From Montifringilla adamsi (taxonomy: Eukaryota > Chordata > Aves > Passeriformes > Passeridae): DNA of 64,000 nucleotides. The notes under the pieces are model-generated. The model saw only the letters and a list, made by a program, of their open reading frames with translations, was not told the DNA's origin and did no database searches. A program made the position numbers and the translations under genes. The stretch is from contig JAGGNK010007559.1 of assembly GCA_017590115.1 (NCBI GenBank), positions 5,106,020-5,170,019 of the forward strand, written 5' to 3'. The first letter of the stretch is position 1; the number at the start of each line of letters is the position of its first letter. Shown piece after piece: positions 1-13,606 of this stretch.

Positions 1-1616
1 TTGTCTACTGGCATTTCCCAAATGTGAGAAACTAAAAAAGATTCAAAAACCAGAACTGCTGGAAAAGGAAAGTTTCATTGCTAAATCAAATTAGACAAAT
101 GTTACCTGATACAACAGGAACACCTTCCAACAATTACTTTCTGACATACTAATCTATGAATTGAACACTCAATTGCAACGATTTAAAATGGCTGTTTTAG
201 ATGTTTGCATGTGTTGAAAAAAAATCAGCTACAGTTGGGTGGATATCTGCATGGATAGTGAGAATTTCCACTTCAAGACAATTTCTAAAATCATATCAGA
301 GAGAAAACAAAGTAAAAAAAAAATTGTAGGCGCCATCATCTTTGTTTTTATAGGTTTTTCCCACTAGATCTAACCTATGGACACCATGGAGCAGTTCACT
401 CCAGACAAGACCAGGTACTGGCAGTCCCAGCCTTGTCTCAGCATAATGCTCAGGTGAGAAAATCCATCAACATTGACAATATATATCCATTAATAACAAG
501 TGGCAATACTAAATGCTGCCATAATAATGCAAACAGTGGAATTAACACCTAGATTCCAGAATGCTAATTAAAGTGCACCCAGGGTGAAACCCAACCTAAA
601 CATTATTTAAGACTTTGAACAAGTCTTATGATGTACATAGGAAAGAGGAAAGAAGGCTTTTCTGCTTTTACAGCTGTACAGCAAAGGTATGACAAGGTGC
701 GAACTGAATGAAGGTCCCTGAAGTCCCAAATATTACCTTAATCTACAGAATATTTTTCCTGACAGAATTTTCAGATAATCTTCTAGCAATTCCATCCACC
801 TTCCTTCATTTTTCAGCCCTATGTTCTACACAGTACATTGATTTTTGAATGTCTGCTCCAAGAGCTTTCTTTGCTTAAAGAATTCTATTAAGCTCAGCAT
901 GCAGGAGGAAGGAGTCATAAGCATTAGCCAGATCATCAGAAAGAAAAAAAAAGTTACAAGTAATAAAGCATAAAGTGAAATAAATAATGAGGGGGGGAAA
1001 TCAGATTAAAATGAAGCTCAAATATACAGTCCCCTCATCTGCAGAATTTAATATAATTTGTAGTCTTAATGATTCCATAGTTCTTCCTTATTGAATTTCC
1101 TCTATTTAACTGATATTGATGTTGTCCCAGATGTAATTGCCCTATGTTGGTGCCAAGAGAAGGAAGCTCAGCTCCAGCAGTTTTCCAGAAACAACTTCCT
1201 ATTACCAACCTTCCAGCTTCAGTAATGCAGCGCTCCCCATAACACGATATGGATGGGCTCTCATTTGTATGCACAGCGCCTCTGTTGCAGGAGCAGTCCA
1301 GGATCACATCCAAATGTCTTATGGGCTTTTTATAGCTACAGTACATTTGATTTACTGCTACTCCAGAAAACTGTTGTGCTCATTACCATTGTAAGCCAAG
1401 GCACTTATATCCTTTTTGCTTTTCATGTCCCTTGTATTATTGCAATTTTAAGAGGCTCCAGTGAAAGATCATCGACGAAAAAAGATCAGACTCATCTTAT
1501 ATTTTCAGCTTATAATGATCTCATTTGAAGACAGAGAGTATTTCCTGGCCACAACGTGGCTGCAGCACTCTTTTTAGTAATGATACTAAAATTTATGCAA
1601 AACACTCCTTTTTACT
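1..1616. other. Non-coding stretch, nothing recognised
   Basis: AT-rich DNA with stop codons scattered through all frames. The open frames around 1.0-1.5 kb are short (at most about 100 codons) and show no recognisable domain. I see no repeat family, RNA gene or splice-bounded exon that I can support here. Confidence 0.6.
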
Positions 1617-1667
1617 ACCAAAAACAAACAAACAAACAAAAAAACCCCAAAAAACCCCAACCCACCA
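1617..1667. repeat. A/C-only low-complexity tract
   Basis: These 51 bases contain only A and C. They begin with AAAC-type units and pass into repeated AAAACCCC-like blocks. The minus strand therefore reads as a G/T tract. It is the first of four similar tracts in the window (others near 18.1, 27.7 and 52.5 kb). Confidence 0.85.
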
Positions 1668-4600
1668 TAAAATATTTGAGTGATTGAGTAGCAGTTCTTC
1701 AAATGCTTAATACTGTGTCATATTTGTATTCCAAAATTAATTTAAGAAACTTGAACTGCACTTGAATTGATGTTTATCTTAGATTTACAGGAACATCTGC
1801 ACCCACAAGGGAAATTATTTTGGTAATTAGAAGGCAGGCATACTTTTGTTTGATTAGCTGACAGGGTCAAGGATTACAAAGTAACATGTCCTGACACAAA
1901 GATTTCAATAATAAAAGACCGAAACAGCTTTGCACACCTATACTGACTCAGTATTTAAATAGCACACCTTGACTTCATTATTACATCTACTCTAATTTAT
2001 GATTTCTTGTCAAGAAGCCAAGAAAGGAAACTGCAGAACAGATTAACCAACAGTATCAACAGTCCATCTATCTGGATGCAAAAAGGTTTATTCTAGTATA
2101 AGTTTTCTAGGTAGTAAATGCAAAGAGAGCTGATTAAAATAAAAAGTTTTCAGAGCAAGCTCTTTTACTTTTTTTCCTCTCTGAGTCATAAGAGAGTCAC
2201 AGATCCAGCCAACAGTCAGAGAGATCATGAACTCCCAGTCTCCAGAAAGGGCACAATGATTTTGAAGGAAAGTCTTCCCTCCACGGTGATTACAAGACAA
2301 TGGCCCCAAAATTAAGGCCTGATGGATGCTTAAGACAGTTTGCCACATCCTCCCTTTCCCCTTCAAGTGTAAGGAATGTTATTCTCACACGCGCACTGAT
2401 TACATATTCACAGCTGCTACAATGGTTAGCAGTTAACCAATCCCCCTTTGCAGATTTTCATTTGGCTTCAATTCATAGGCAGAACCCATGGCTAGGATCA
2501 AGATACACACTTCAAGGTTATTTTCAGAGCCCTCATAATTTCACCTCAGATTTTGATCAAAAATTGCCTCCTATTTTTTCAGAAAAAAAAAAAAAACCAA
2601 AAGCTAGTCACCTTTGGAATCTCTGATATCCTTGAAGAAATCTTTACTTTAAAAAATAATTATTATAGCAAGGTCTACACCTTGGTCTTTAAGAATAATT
2701 AGGACCTGTAGGGATTCCAAATGATATTACGATGCATATTTATCATAGCCAAGTTAATTAACACTCTTCATTAAGGACAAAATAATTAAACTAGTCATGT
2801 TTAATGAAATTTCAGTGATAGTTGATGTCTCCAAGTAAGAAATCTAAAATACATTAGTTGGACTGATTTGTAACTAGTCAGATTTCTACTAATTAAATGT
2901 CCTTTCTCAATTTATGTTGAACTCCCTTTTCCATTTCTACTGCCATAAAACAAAGGCCTGATAAGCTCTCATCTGCTTGTTTTGGTGTTTGCAAAACTAC
3001 CTGAAATTTCACACTTATGCACAATTTCTAGAAAAGCATTTGTTTTTACATGCACATTTTGCATTAATTTTAATTATTCCTAGACATTCAAAAGCTTCTC
3101 CAGGCTGCACCAAAGCCATCTCCCTCGCTCTGTCCCCACTTTGTGTGTTTCCTGAGCTCTCCTTGCTGTGGCAGCATCCCAGCTGTTGGATGCTCCCATG
3201 CATATCCTTATCAGACCACAGAATTGTGCAAATGGGGACCACAAAATGACCTAGACAAACCACCTCTGTCCCATCTTGTGTTTATTCAAATTAGGTATTA
3301 GTGTTAAAAGCAGACTCAAAGTCAACACTGCTTTGATTTCCATCAGCTCTGTTTCAGGTGTGGGACTGCACAGACAGATCCTGTGGTTTCAGCCCAGGCA
3401 TTTTCTAATGAACTCCAGTAATCAGCACGTGCTAATCTGTCCTGTGCCTCCTTGGATGCTTTCTAGACAGGGAAAGAAAAGATCCAGTTTGAGGAATGTG
3501 TAAGAATTAAGCCAGAGCTAAAGAACTGCACCCTCCCCTCTGTTTTCTTTTGTTTAGAGACAGAATTAAAAAATTATTTTTTGGTCATTGGCTGACACTT
3601 TCCCTGCACAGCACTTGTGCAACATATGGTGTGGCTCCTGCTCAGCACAGCTGAAGCCAGGGCACACCAGGGTCACTGGAAGCATGTTTGGATCCAAGGT
3701 CATTTGAGATGCATAATTTCTCCATTCAGACAGCCTGGCTGGCCTCCTATGAATAAGCTCTGGACTCAGATCAAGATACGTGATAATTAGGAGATAGATC
3801 TGGTCTAATTGTTTCTTCTTCCTCAGCCTTAAAAATCAGTGGCCCAGCAACTGGTCACGACATGACTGCTTTACTGGAAAATCGTCCCTTCAGAAAATAC
3901 TGGCTGGTGCAAAAAATAAAATTCAATACTGCTGCAAGACAACTATTTCAGACAGGCTTATTGATCTGGTGATTATCTTTTTGTAATATACAAAATATTT
4001 TGGGTTGTCACACAATGCTCATGTATCTGCTGGCTTTTAAAATCATGTTTATCTCTGTATCTGTACAATATAGATAGAAATTACTAAATAGAGGTGCATG
4101 GCATTGATTTAGTGGTTTTTACTTCCATGTAACAGATTTGTTTTCAAGAGCTTTATATATTTCAACAAAATTCTTCTCCATGGTTTAAAAATATTCTATT
4201 TCTGCTTCTCAGCTGAAGTGGGTTGTGAGTACATGATACAAAGTAAATGTTTTCACAAGAATCCTTGTAGGTGCTCTTCACAGAGGAGAGAATCGCTAGC
4301 ATGATTAAAGCTCAAACACTGGGAAAAAAAATTAAAACCCAAAAATATATAAATCATTGTGCTCATTACCCCTGCCCAATCACTTTTGTGTCTCACCATG
4401 AATAAGGTCCCCTTGATACTGAAACGTGTGACCATTACTGTGGTGGCTTCCTTTGTAGGCTCCTGAGCATCCAGCAACAGGAGATGGCCCTTTGTCCAAA
4501 TTACAAAGTCTGAAGGATGGCCTGTGCCAAGCAAGTTGCCCAAGCAAGGGGAAAAATCAGCTGAGAGTACCTGCAGTGAGCCCAGGAGGGAAGGCTTGCA

Positions 4601-7600
4601 AAGGGCACCGTGAGTTTCCCTCAGAGAGGAGTTGGGACCCGAGTGCCAGAAAAACAGAACTGGGAGCTCCAGCTGGGGACTGCCAGCCTGGGCAGGGCAG
4701 CAGTGGCACAGAGCCCCTTCTGACCCTGCAGCTGCTAAACACACAGCAGCATGTGCACAGATTTGCTGATGGGGACACTTCCATGCCCCATCATTTATCG
4801 GGTTGTGTCTCCGACCCTCGCGTCAGGCTGAGCATTCCCTGCCTCCTCCTTGCACTGCTGTCACTCAGTTTATTATCTTGATTTATTCTTTCACACACAC
4901 ACATATATAACCAAACAACCCAGCAGGCTGGCAGTATTTTAGTGACATGGAAACCAGAGGGAGACATTAATACGTGGAGATCACACATGCTGGTATTTAG
5001 CCTGAGGACTCACAAGTTCTACTGAAGCATGATATGAAAATAATAAGTGCTTAGGAGGGTGACCAGGAAGGGAGAGGCTGATTAAATCAGTGCTTTGGAG
5101 AGCAGACACAGCTCTGACTCCTGATGCACCTGAGAACCTCCTTTTCATTTGTTTTTCTCCATTGACAAAGCACTTCCCCTGGGCACTGGAATCATTCTCC
5201 AAGCACAGACTTGGAAAAGAAGAAATATCTCCTCCCCTCCACCCACACTTAGACATGGAGTCTGAAAATCTGCTTCTGGGTTGACATTATTTCAGTCACC
5301 AAAACCCAGTTATGTTGTAAAGTGTTACCAATAAGTGACATTTTAATTATTGCCATAATAGCAAAAAAACCAAGGTCACAAAGTCTCTGAACAACGTGAC
5401 ATACACCTCATTTAGCAGGATCCATCCCTCCCAGGGAGAAACGAGTGCCACCTTAAAAGAGTTCTGCCAAAGGGGGATTGAAAGAACTGCTGCAGCTGGG
5501 AAGAATTTTTCTTCTCCCTCTTTAGCACAGCACTGCACTCTGAGTCTCCTCACTCGGGTTCAGGAAATATTAATTGGCTGCTGGGAGCTGGGCTGGTAAA
5601 GGGACAGTCACACCACTTAGTTTTAGTTATCTCCTTCAGTGCTTTGGTTGGCACCTGCACCTCTGTGGCCCTGAGAGGAGCTGCTGGAGGGGTTATCTGC
5701 CTGCTTTGAGAGCAGTACATAAAGCTGAACAGCACAAACAGCCCCTCTCCAGGCACACTTCATGAAAAGGGACATATTAGATAGAGATTTGTAAAATAAA
5801 TACAGTTTTGTCAAAGCAGTGGAACATGACTGTAGATTTCATTTTCCCATGTTAAAAGCAGTGACTGAAAATCTCTTTACTTAGGATCTGATATCCAGGC
5901 ACAGAGACACTTTTCTTACACAGGAGAAAACTTCACCCCAATAAAACAACAGCAAAATCCCCATGATTGGTTATGAAATTGGGCAGTGATAAATCTGAAG
6001 GTGACATACTATCTAGGAAGGAAAATAGCCTTGGGACAGACAATTCACTGCAGCAAAGACCTTTAACAAAATGTAACAAGGTGGAGAAGGAGTCTGACAC
6101 CAAAAGCAGAATGAAATTATGGTGGCTCCCTCTCCCAACATATCCTGGTAAACTTTTGTCCACACAAGCACAAAAGGAATCCTGTTGAGCACACAAACAC
6201 CTCACAGCAGAAATAGGCATCATCACAACAACAGCCCCAGCCAAAGCTGAGGGGCCCTGTCCTGGCAGAACAGTCCTGCAAAATTAAACTAAAAATACAA
6301 TATGGAAAGGCAATGATGTACCTGTGAGAAACAGCTATCTTTTTAAAGAAACACTTCGGGTTTCACCTTCTTCCCTTAGGCCTAGCTCATAACTATGGGC
6401 AGAGCTCTACCCATCCAAGCTCTGCTTCCACAGGCATTTGAAGTTCAGGATTATTTCCTTCACCTCCTCTCCCTCAGTTCAGGTCCTGGGCACCTCAGGC
6501 TGCCCCTGCCTCTCCTTGCTGCAGCTCTTTGTGTCATTTGTGGTATCTTTCAGTTCATGCAATTCATGGCATCTTTTAGTTCATGTCTCTGCTGCTCATG
6601 GGGATGCTGAGACCAGAGGACCATCCCCAGTTTCTCCCAGTGTCAGCCTGTGGGACCAGGGGCTCTTCTGGCCCCAGATCTTGCCCCTGCTGGAGGAACA
6701 TCCCTTCTCTTCTCAGCCCTTTGTGTAGCAGAGGTTTTATAGCAATCTACAACCTCCCAGTAACCAGCAGCAGGATTTACTACCCTGCTCTCTGGAGAAG
6801 CAGCCCCCAGACCTTTGGGCAGACCCCATGTGGGTGGCACACCCTGTGTGGGAGTAAAAGGAGCCAAGCTCTGCTAAATCCACAGCGATCATGCAAAAAC
6901 TGCCTGGAGTTCTTATGAGTGTGCTGACTCCAGAAGGGCATGAGAGCCTCCCTTTACGAAGTGCTCATCCTTCTGGGACCTTGGCAGTGAGGCTGAGGAG
7001 TGGCAGCCCAAGATCTGGGTTAATTATGGAAATTACAGATTAAAGCCTGGCCCTGTGTTAATATTGTCACACCACCTGGGGTTTTATTTCCTTATGCCAT
7101 AGCCTTCTCTTGGCTGTTTCACCTTAAGTTCACAAATCTAGGAAACCCCAAAGATCTCTGCTAGTTTGGCAGTTTCCATGACCTCATAATTTCTAACACA
7201 GACACAAGAGCAAACTAATTCTTCTCTAGACAGAATATTTTTCTCCCACGTAGCACTTTAATTTTTGTAGCTCAAGTGCTGTATGTCCTTCCCAAATCCC
7301 ACCACATGGCACTGCAGCATCCTCTGTCACTCCCTAAGTCAACAGTCTTCACAGCAAGTCAGCCCAAAGAATGAATTCATATGCAAAAACTACATTATTC
7401 CTATAAGCAACTTGTGTTATGAATAAAGCCTGAAGACAGAACCCAATTCTCCACGCAAAGCCAACGTGAAAACTCCTAAATTAAAAAGAAATCTCAGACA
7501 GGTAGAAGTGCTGCTTTGGGACCTCTCTGGTGTTGCAGTTGCCAAGGAAACCTCTTCCTTTGTGCCCAGTCAAAGGCTCTGGCTGTTTGGAACCTCATCC

Positions 7601-8072
7601 CAGCTATGCCTGAATGTGCTGCAGCATCAGGATTGAAGGAAAACTGCTAGAAATGCTCTGATAAAAGAAAATATTCAAAATAAGGGTTTCCTCTTGAAAA
7701 CATCTCTCCCTAATGAAAAAAAAAAGGGGGGAAGGAGTAGCTCCTCTTGTGAAGGCTGGGGGCTGTGGTTGCAGACTCCCACAGCAGGTGGGGGCCTCAC
7801 CTTCAAAGGAGAAGGGAGAGGCTCACAGGTACAATTCTTTTTGTGTGATGCACTCCAGCAGTTAAAGGTAATGCATTATTATGCAAACAGCAAAAATTTA
7901 AAGGGTATTTCTGACTTAAAAGTCATGCTCCTCCCTATAGCTTTCACTTGCACCAGTAGTTAAAAGAACTGTCAGGAAAGAAATAAAATTGATTCTTGTT
8001 TCATGACTACTTTTCTTCTTGTACATAATTACCTAGTTCAGGGGTTTTCTATGAGTTCTGTGTAGGCATCAG
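1668..8072. other. Non-coding stretch with short simple repeats only
   Basis: No gene recognised. A 163-codon minus-strand frame at 4253-4744 has no domain and overlaps other random frames, so I treat it as chance. A short CA run passing into TA lies at 4892-4909. Around 6.4-6.9 kb the base composition becomes more GC-rich, but the frames there still look non-coding. Confidence 0.55.
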
Positions 8073-8088
8073 TTTTTTTTTTTTTTTT
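8073..8088. repeat. T16 homopolymer
   Basis: A run of 16 T residues. It could be the reverse complement of an old poly-A tail, but no retroposed sequence or flanking duplication is visible beside it, so I call only the homopolymer. Confidence 0.9.
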
Positions 8089-11000
8089 GTCTAGAACTGA
8101 ATTATTTCCAGTGCTACTGATTAATTTTGTATGAGGAATAAGAAAAACAATTGCAAACCCACTAGAATGAGGAGGACATCTCTCAAACCTTGGCTTGATC
8201 TTGGTAAAACTGCTTAGCTGCTACTAATATATTTACTTTTCTGACATTGATTTACATTAGAATCATAGCAAAACAATCCTGGTTTAATGGATTAGCCTTC
8301 ATTCCTTGATGCCTTCTTAGTCTAAAATTAATAGCACCCTCAGGTTACTTTGTTTTTCTGTAAGTGGTTTGTATTAGCTACAACATATTGATGTGGCTTC
8401 AGTGCATTTAGCTTGCCCTTATTTTAATATGGGCTGATGTAATGGTCACCCTACATCCATCTAAAGTCAAAGCAGGACAGGAGATTTACAGAGACAGGGG
8501 ACATAAGCAAAGTAGGAATGAAAAGTGATACCCCAGAATCTGAGATGTATTTCAAAATAAAAGGGGAGTAGAAATTAACAGTTTAAAGAAACTCATCCTT
8601 CACCCTTTGAACCCAAATGACTACTTAAATCTCTTGAACATAAAGATGTGCAACAAAAAAGTGTAACGTGGAGCAGAAGGGTGTTTGAATTCACGATGTT
8701 GCTGTGGGATGAGCTGTGTCACAGAACAGGGTTCCATTTTACTTTTTTTTTTTTTAAGTTACTCCATTGTACCCCAAATTATTACAGGACTGAGTACAAT
8801 CACAAAAAAAAACCCCAAAATAGCCATATGGTTTGATAATTTCCTATATATCCCAGGAAGGACTATTTAAATTGAATGTAAAACTGATCAGTAAAATGCA
8901 TATTTTGTAATATCAGAAATCTCCAGTAGACATGGATGTGTATTTTAGGGAAGGAAAGAGGAAGCAAAACATTAATCATTCTAAATGCCATTTGGCCTTT
9001 GAGAGTAAGAGCACTAGAACAACAAGGAAAAACCAACCAGAATAGAGCAATTATTTCAACTTTTATTGTGGAAAAGGTTCCAAAGCATTTTTAACTTCAT
9101 TGGCAAAGTGCAGCTGCAGACAGAAATGGTTCTTGTATCTTCCAAAGGGCAGGAGCTCTGTAGCAGTTTCAGAACGTCTGAGAGAATTTTAGAGATTATT
9201 TGTAACAGGAAACAAAATACCAGGCAGCTAGTGCTAGATTAATACAATGGGAGGTGAAAATATTTTCCAGAAAGAGTTCTTCAAGTTTTGCTTATCCTTA
9301 AGAGAAAAGCCCTATAAAAGGAAGAAACTGTTTGAAACAGTCCCATGGATGAAGGTGAAAGCCAAGCTGGCGAGCATTCCAGTTTAAATAAAAATGCCAG
9401 GAATATGACTGGAGAAGCTGCTTCCCACCAGTGCTTGGGAATCCTCTGTTTTCTCCCTCCTGTGCCAGTTGCTGATAAAACACCTTCCCTTTCCACCTGT
9501 TCTCCTGGAAATCGCATGAAACTCCCCACTCATCTGGATGGATTTGCATTCTCTCATATCACCTGAGAGAGCCAGGAATTTCTGAAACCACTCTAAACCA
9601 TCCCTGGCTCCCCCAGCACTCTCTCCCTTAGTGCCTTTCTGAGCCCAGCTCTGTGAACCATAAACTGGAGTAAACCACCCCAAGCTCTGGGATCGCTGCT
9701 CCACCTCTGTGTGCCTTCAAAGAGCTCCAACACATACCCTGCTCCAAATCACAGGAATGCTGGCAGATCTTGTTGGGACAGATGCAGGGGTCCTCCACAA
9801 GTACCTGTTTTGCCATTCTACACCAGAGACTGGCGCACATGTCCAGTCCTTGGCAGGAGCACACCCAGGTCCATCTGCTGCCTGCACCAACCAGCCAGCT
9901 CCCGTGGCAAGATGACACAGGAACACAACAAAGTCAAAGATATAAAAAGGGGCTGAGCAAAAAACCTGTGAGAAACGTGGAAAATAAACCCCTGAGAAAT
10001 ACACTTGGTAAGTTTTCAATTTTTTTTTCTTTATAGGAAATAAATAACTCTGTATAATCACTGCAGTGATCAGGTCTGTCTCATGGGATGGAAGGAGGAA
10101 CTACAGGAGGAGTAATCAGATCACTAAATTATCTTTTACTGTCTGCCACAGGGAAAGTACATAGTTATAAGGGAGCCATTAGCTTCTAAGAAAAAAAAAA
10201 TTAAAAATCATGCATACCATTCTCCTGTGCTGGCTCTTCATTTCCAGGGAAACTCTCATCTTTTCAAGGAAGTAGTGTTGCATCCAGGAAATTGGATTTC
10301 AGAGAAATTTGATGTCATATCTCTTATTTTCTTTCTCTTCATTTCCTGGAATGATGACATGTCACAGAGCAACTACTCTTCGTACCAACAGCAATGGTTG
10401 GGATCTTGGTTGTCAGCAATGGATTAATAGAGAAATTCTACAATTTGTCTAACTTTTTGTAAGACATTTACATGCCCATTGCTTTTAAAATTACTGTCCT
10501 TGATGGAGATGCTTTGCATGGATATGTTTCCTTTCAGCTGCTTCTATTCTAACCTGTGTTAAGGAAACAGTGATAATGTAAAACTCATATTCTGAGTTTT
10601 AAAAGAAAGATTGATGCTGATTTTATTTTTGATATATAAATATCATGTGAGACGCTCAATTTAAGTAAATCAAAGGAGGAACTTCAAAGCTGGCACTTAG
10701 GACACTTAAAAATATCACTGACATTTTACACATGACAAGACTGAGGCAGAGATGCTCTCAAAAGACAATTGTAAATTGCCATTAGATTTTGCTACAATTT
10801 TGTCATCATCCCCAAGGACTGACAGGGAAAGAAGTAGGAGATCAATATGGCTCATGGATCTCTTTAGCCATATATTGCTTTTACTTAGCTAAAGCTGATA
10901 AATACTGCAACTGAGGTGCCAAGGAGGAAAAATAAGAATCTGCAAGACTCACTGCAAATTAAAATGAAGAAGAGCAAACAAAACAGACAAAAAGATGGTT

Positions 11001-13541
11001 TAGGACATGTTTTAATATGTGCTCAGATATCACTACTACCATACACTATGGATGAACAGTCAGCAAAGATATATGAATGAGTAGAAATTTTTTGAAAGTT
11101 ATCAGTAATGTGTCATCAGTGAAGAGTAGACAGGACATAAAATGAATTGTTATCCCCTTTCTCCTCCTTTGGCATAAAATACACCAAATTGAACATAGAT
11201 CTGATTATCTGCCCACTCTGTCTTGGAACCTCAGACTCCTTCCTTACCACAGAATTACAACAGATCCAGAAACAGCTGCTCAGTCACACCCAGGGGAGTG
11301 CCCAGGAGCAGCACCACAGGCACCCAGGCCATGGGGTGCTCTTGCTACTTCTGCTAAAGAAAAGTTTCCTCTAAGAAATCACTTCAGGGTTTGAATGGTG
11401 ACAGGAGATGCAAGTGGCAGAAATCAGGGATCTATGTATGGCAACACCATGGCAGGGGCTTAATCATCCCTCCACTTACTTCAGCTGCCACACAGAGAAA
11501 CACCACCAACTGTCAGGATTTCAAATGAGTTCAGATTTCTTTCTTTTTTTGCTTACACATGCAAATCATATTCTCAAGTCCTGAGCCAGGCAAACAATTC
11601 CCATAGATTTTGCTCTAGTAAGAGTCCAGTCCCAGAGCCCAGGAGCTGTGGGACCCTCAAGTCTAACTCATGGTCACAGGAAATCAAAGAAAAAAGAAAG
11701 TAAGAATGATGTTTCTCTCACTGTGTAATTTGCTTTCCCTTAATGTCCACATATTTATAGAAATATTTCTTTGGCCTGTGCTGTAGAAATTAAAATTTCC
11801 TCATGCCCTTCATTGTTTTGAAATATAAATAACTGATTGAAGCTGAATGGTAAGACCTGAAATAGTCCCCAACCCCATCCAGTCTAAGTAAAGACAGATA
11901 ATTTCTAGGTCAAGATTTATCTCATCTTTTAGTAAACACTGAAGAGAAATCAGATGAATCTCTCCTTCCAGAAGCTAATTATGAAAGGGCCATAAGGCAG
12001 CAACTCAGTGAGCTACAGACATCTGCTGGAGGAGGGTTCCTGTCAGGGGAACCTATTCCCCCTTTTCCCAAAGGAGCCATTCCAAGTGCAGTCCTATCAG
12101 GGAGACTTTTCAGCAGAATATTTTTTCTACTGACACCTCCTACATGCCACTGCAAACATCCACCAGCTGCAACAACATGTCCCAGAGAGCCTAAACTGGA
12201 GCCCTATCAGTTGCTATGAGCTCACTGAGCTTGACCCAGGCCTCATTTCAGAGGGACATTTCTCCTCTTTGCAGGATAAGCCACCTTGCCATTTAATGGT
12301 GTCTAGTTTTCCAGCTGCTTTAGTTCTACCCACCTGGTTTGGTGTGGAATTACACCAGGAGTCACCTGGTGTTTGACCAGTGCTGGTGGTGACATCTATG
12401 CTGAGCATCAAGAGGTTTAATGGCAGCAGGAGCTTTGCAGCAGCCGTGGGAGGATATTGTCAAAATGCTCCACACCAGCTGCTCTGCTCTCCAGCCAGCA
12501 GCAAATTAATGTTTAAACCATGCTCCATTTTAATCAAATGGAAAACCCTCCTGCAATGTATTGCTTTCTGAAAAGAGCTGAGTGACCATTATATTTTATG
12601 TTAACTTTTAAAACATTATGGATGCATTATACAGTTAAGGTCCAATAAATAAGGATTTCCACACATATTTATCTGATTGAGCTCATCTTAACAATTAAAA
12701 GGTGGAAATTCTTTCAGTTTGACAAACAGGAAAAGAAGAAGCATAAATGCATTGGGACTGACCAAGTGTGATGCCCAAGGCTGGGAGCCAGGCACTAACA
12801 CTTGTATGAGTTGCTGAAAATCCCAAAATCTTTTTCTCTCAAACCACTGGGGATCAGTGATCCCCACTTTCCAGGTAATTTCCTCTAACGAAGTGAGGTT
12901 TTACCACTTTGGGTAAAATGAGAGCAATAACAAAAAGGAGCTTGATAGGAATGGGCATCCATCCTTGTTGGCAGTCTGGCTTTTAGGGGACTGATGGACA
13001 TGGCACAGACACCAGTTCAGTGACACAGCTTTGGGTTTTCAGGCAGGGACACGTGATGTGTGATTTCACTTGAGATGTCTTTCCAATAAATTTTGGACAG
13101 AATCTTTCCATTTTTCCTCTATTCTTTGTGAGGCCAAACTCACAGTGGTACAGTACAAAATCAGTTTGACCCAGTCACATATTTTTGTGGTCTGCTCCTT
13201 TGCATTCAGGCCAGCCGTGCTCCCAAGGCCTGACTTTATGAACATTTCAAGGAACAGACACACACACAGCCCCTGTGAAAGGCTGCATGAGTTCCAGAGT
13301 GCTGAAAAACTCTTTAATATGTGGATTGTGATCAGAATCAATCACTGGGCTATTCATCTGATGCTACTCAAAGGCCTCATAAAGCATAAGAGTAACTTTC
13401 ATTTCAGGATTTTAATCAAGGTATTTATTGAAAATTGTGCTGTATCTTCTGGTTTTAAAACTTTTTAAAGGGATGGAGTGGGGATAGAAACCAATCTAGC
13501 CCCCAAAATGGAAAAGGATGCACTGATAATGAAAGTGCACT
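8089..13541. other. Non-coding stretch, nothing recognised
   Basis: No supported gene or repeat family. A somewhat GC-richer part at about 9.6-9.95 kb has overlapping open frames on both strands (up to 114 codons) with no recognisable domain. A further T-run lies near 8.74 kb, and an octamer-type ATGCAAAT occurs at 11559-11566, which alone means little. Confidence 0.55.
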
Positions 13542-13564
13542 AAAAAAAAAAAAAAAAAAAAAAA

Positions 13565-13596
<32 letters not shown>

Positions 13597-13606
13597 AAAA
13601 AAGAAA
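13542..13606. repeat. A25 run plus (GAAA)8 microsatellite
   Basis: A run of 25 A residues (13542-13566) is followed by eight perfect GAAA units (13567-13598) and a degenerate tail. On the minus strand this is a pure pyrimidine tract. An A-run growing into GAAA units is typical of a microsatellite born from a poly-A tail, but I cannot recognise a retroposed body upstream. Confidence 0.92.

Noticed and set aside
4253..4744. 163-codon open frame, minus strand
   Set aside because: Overlaps other open frames on both strands in a locally GC-rich patch, no domain or conserved-looking motif.
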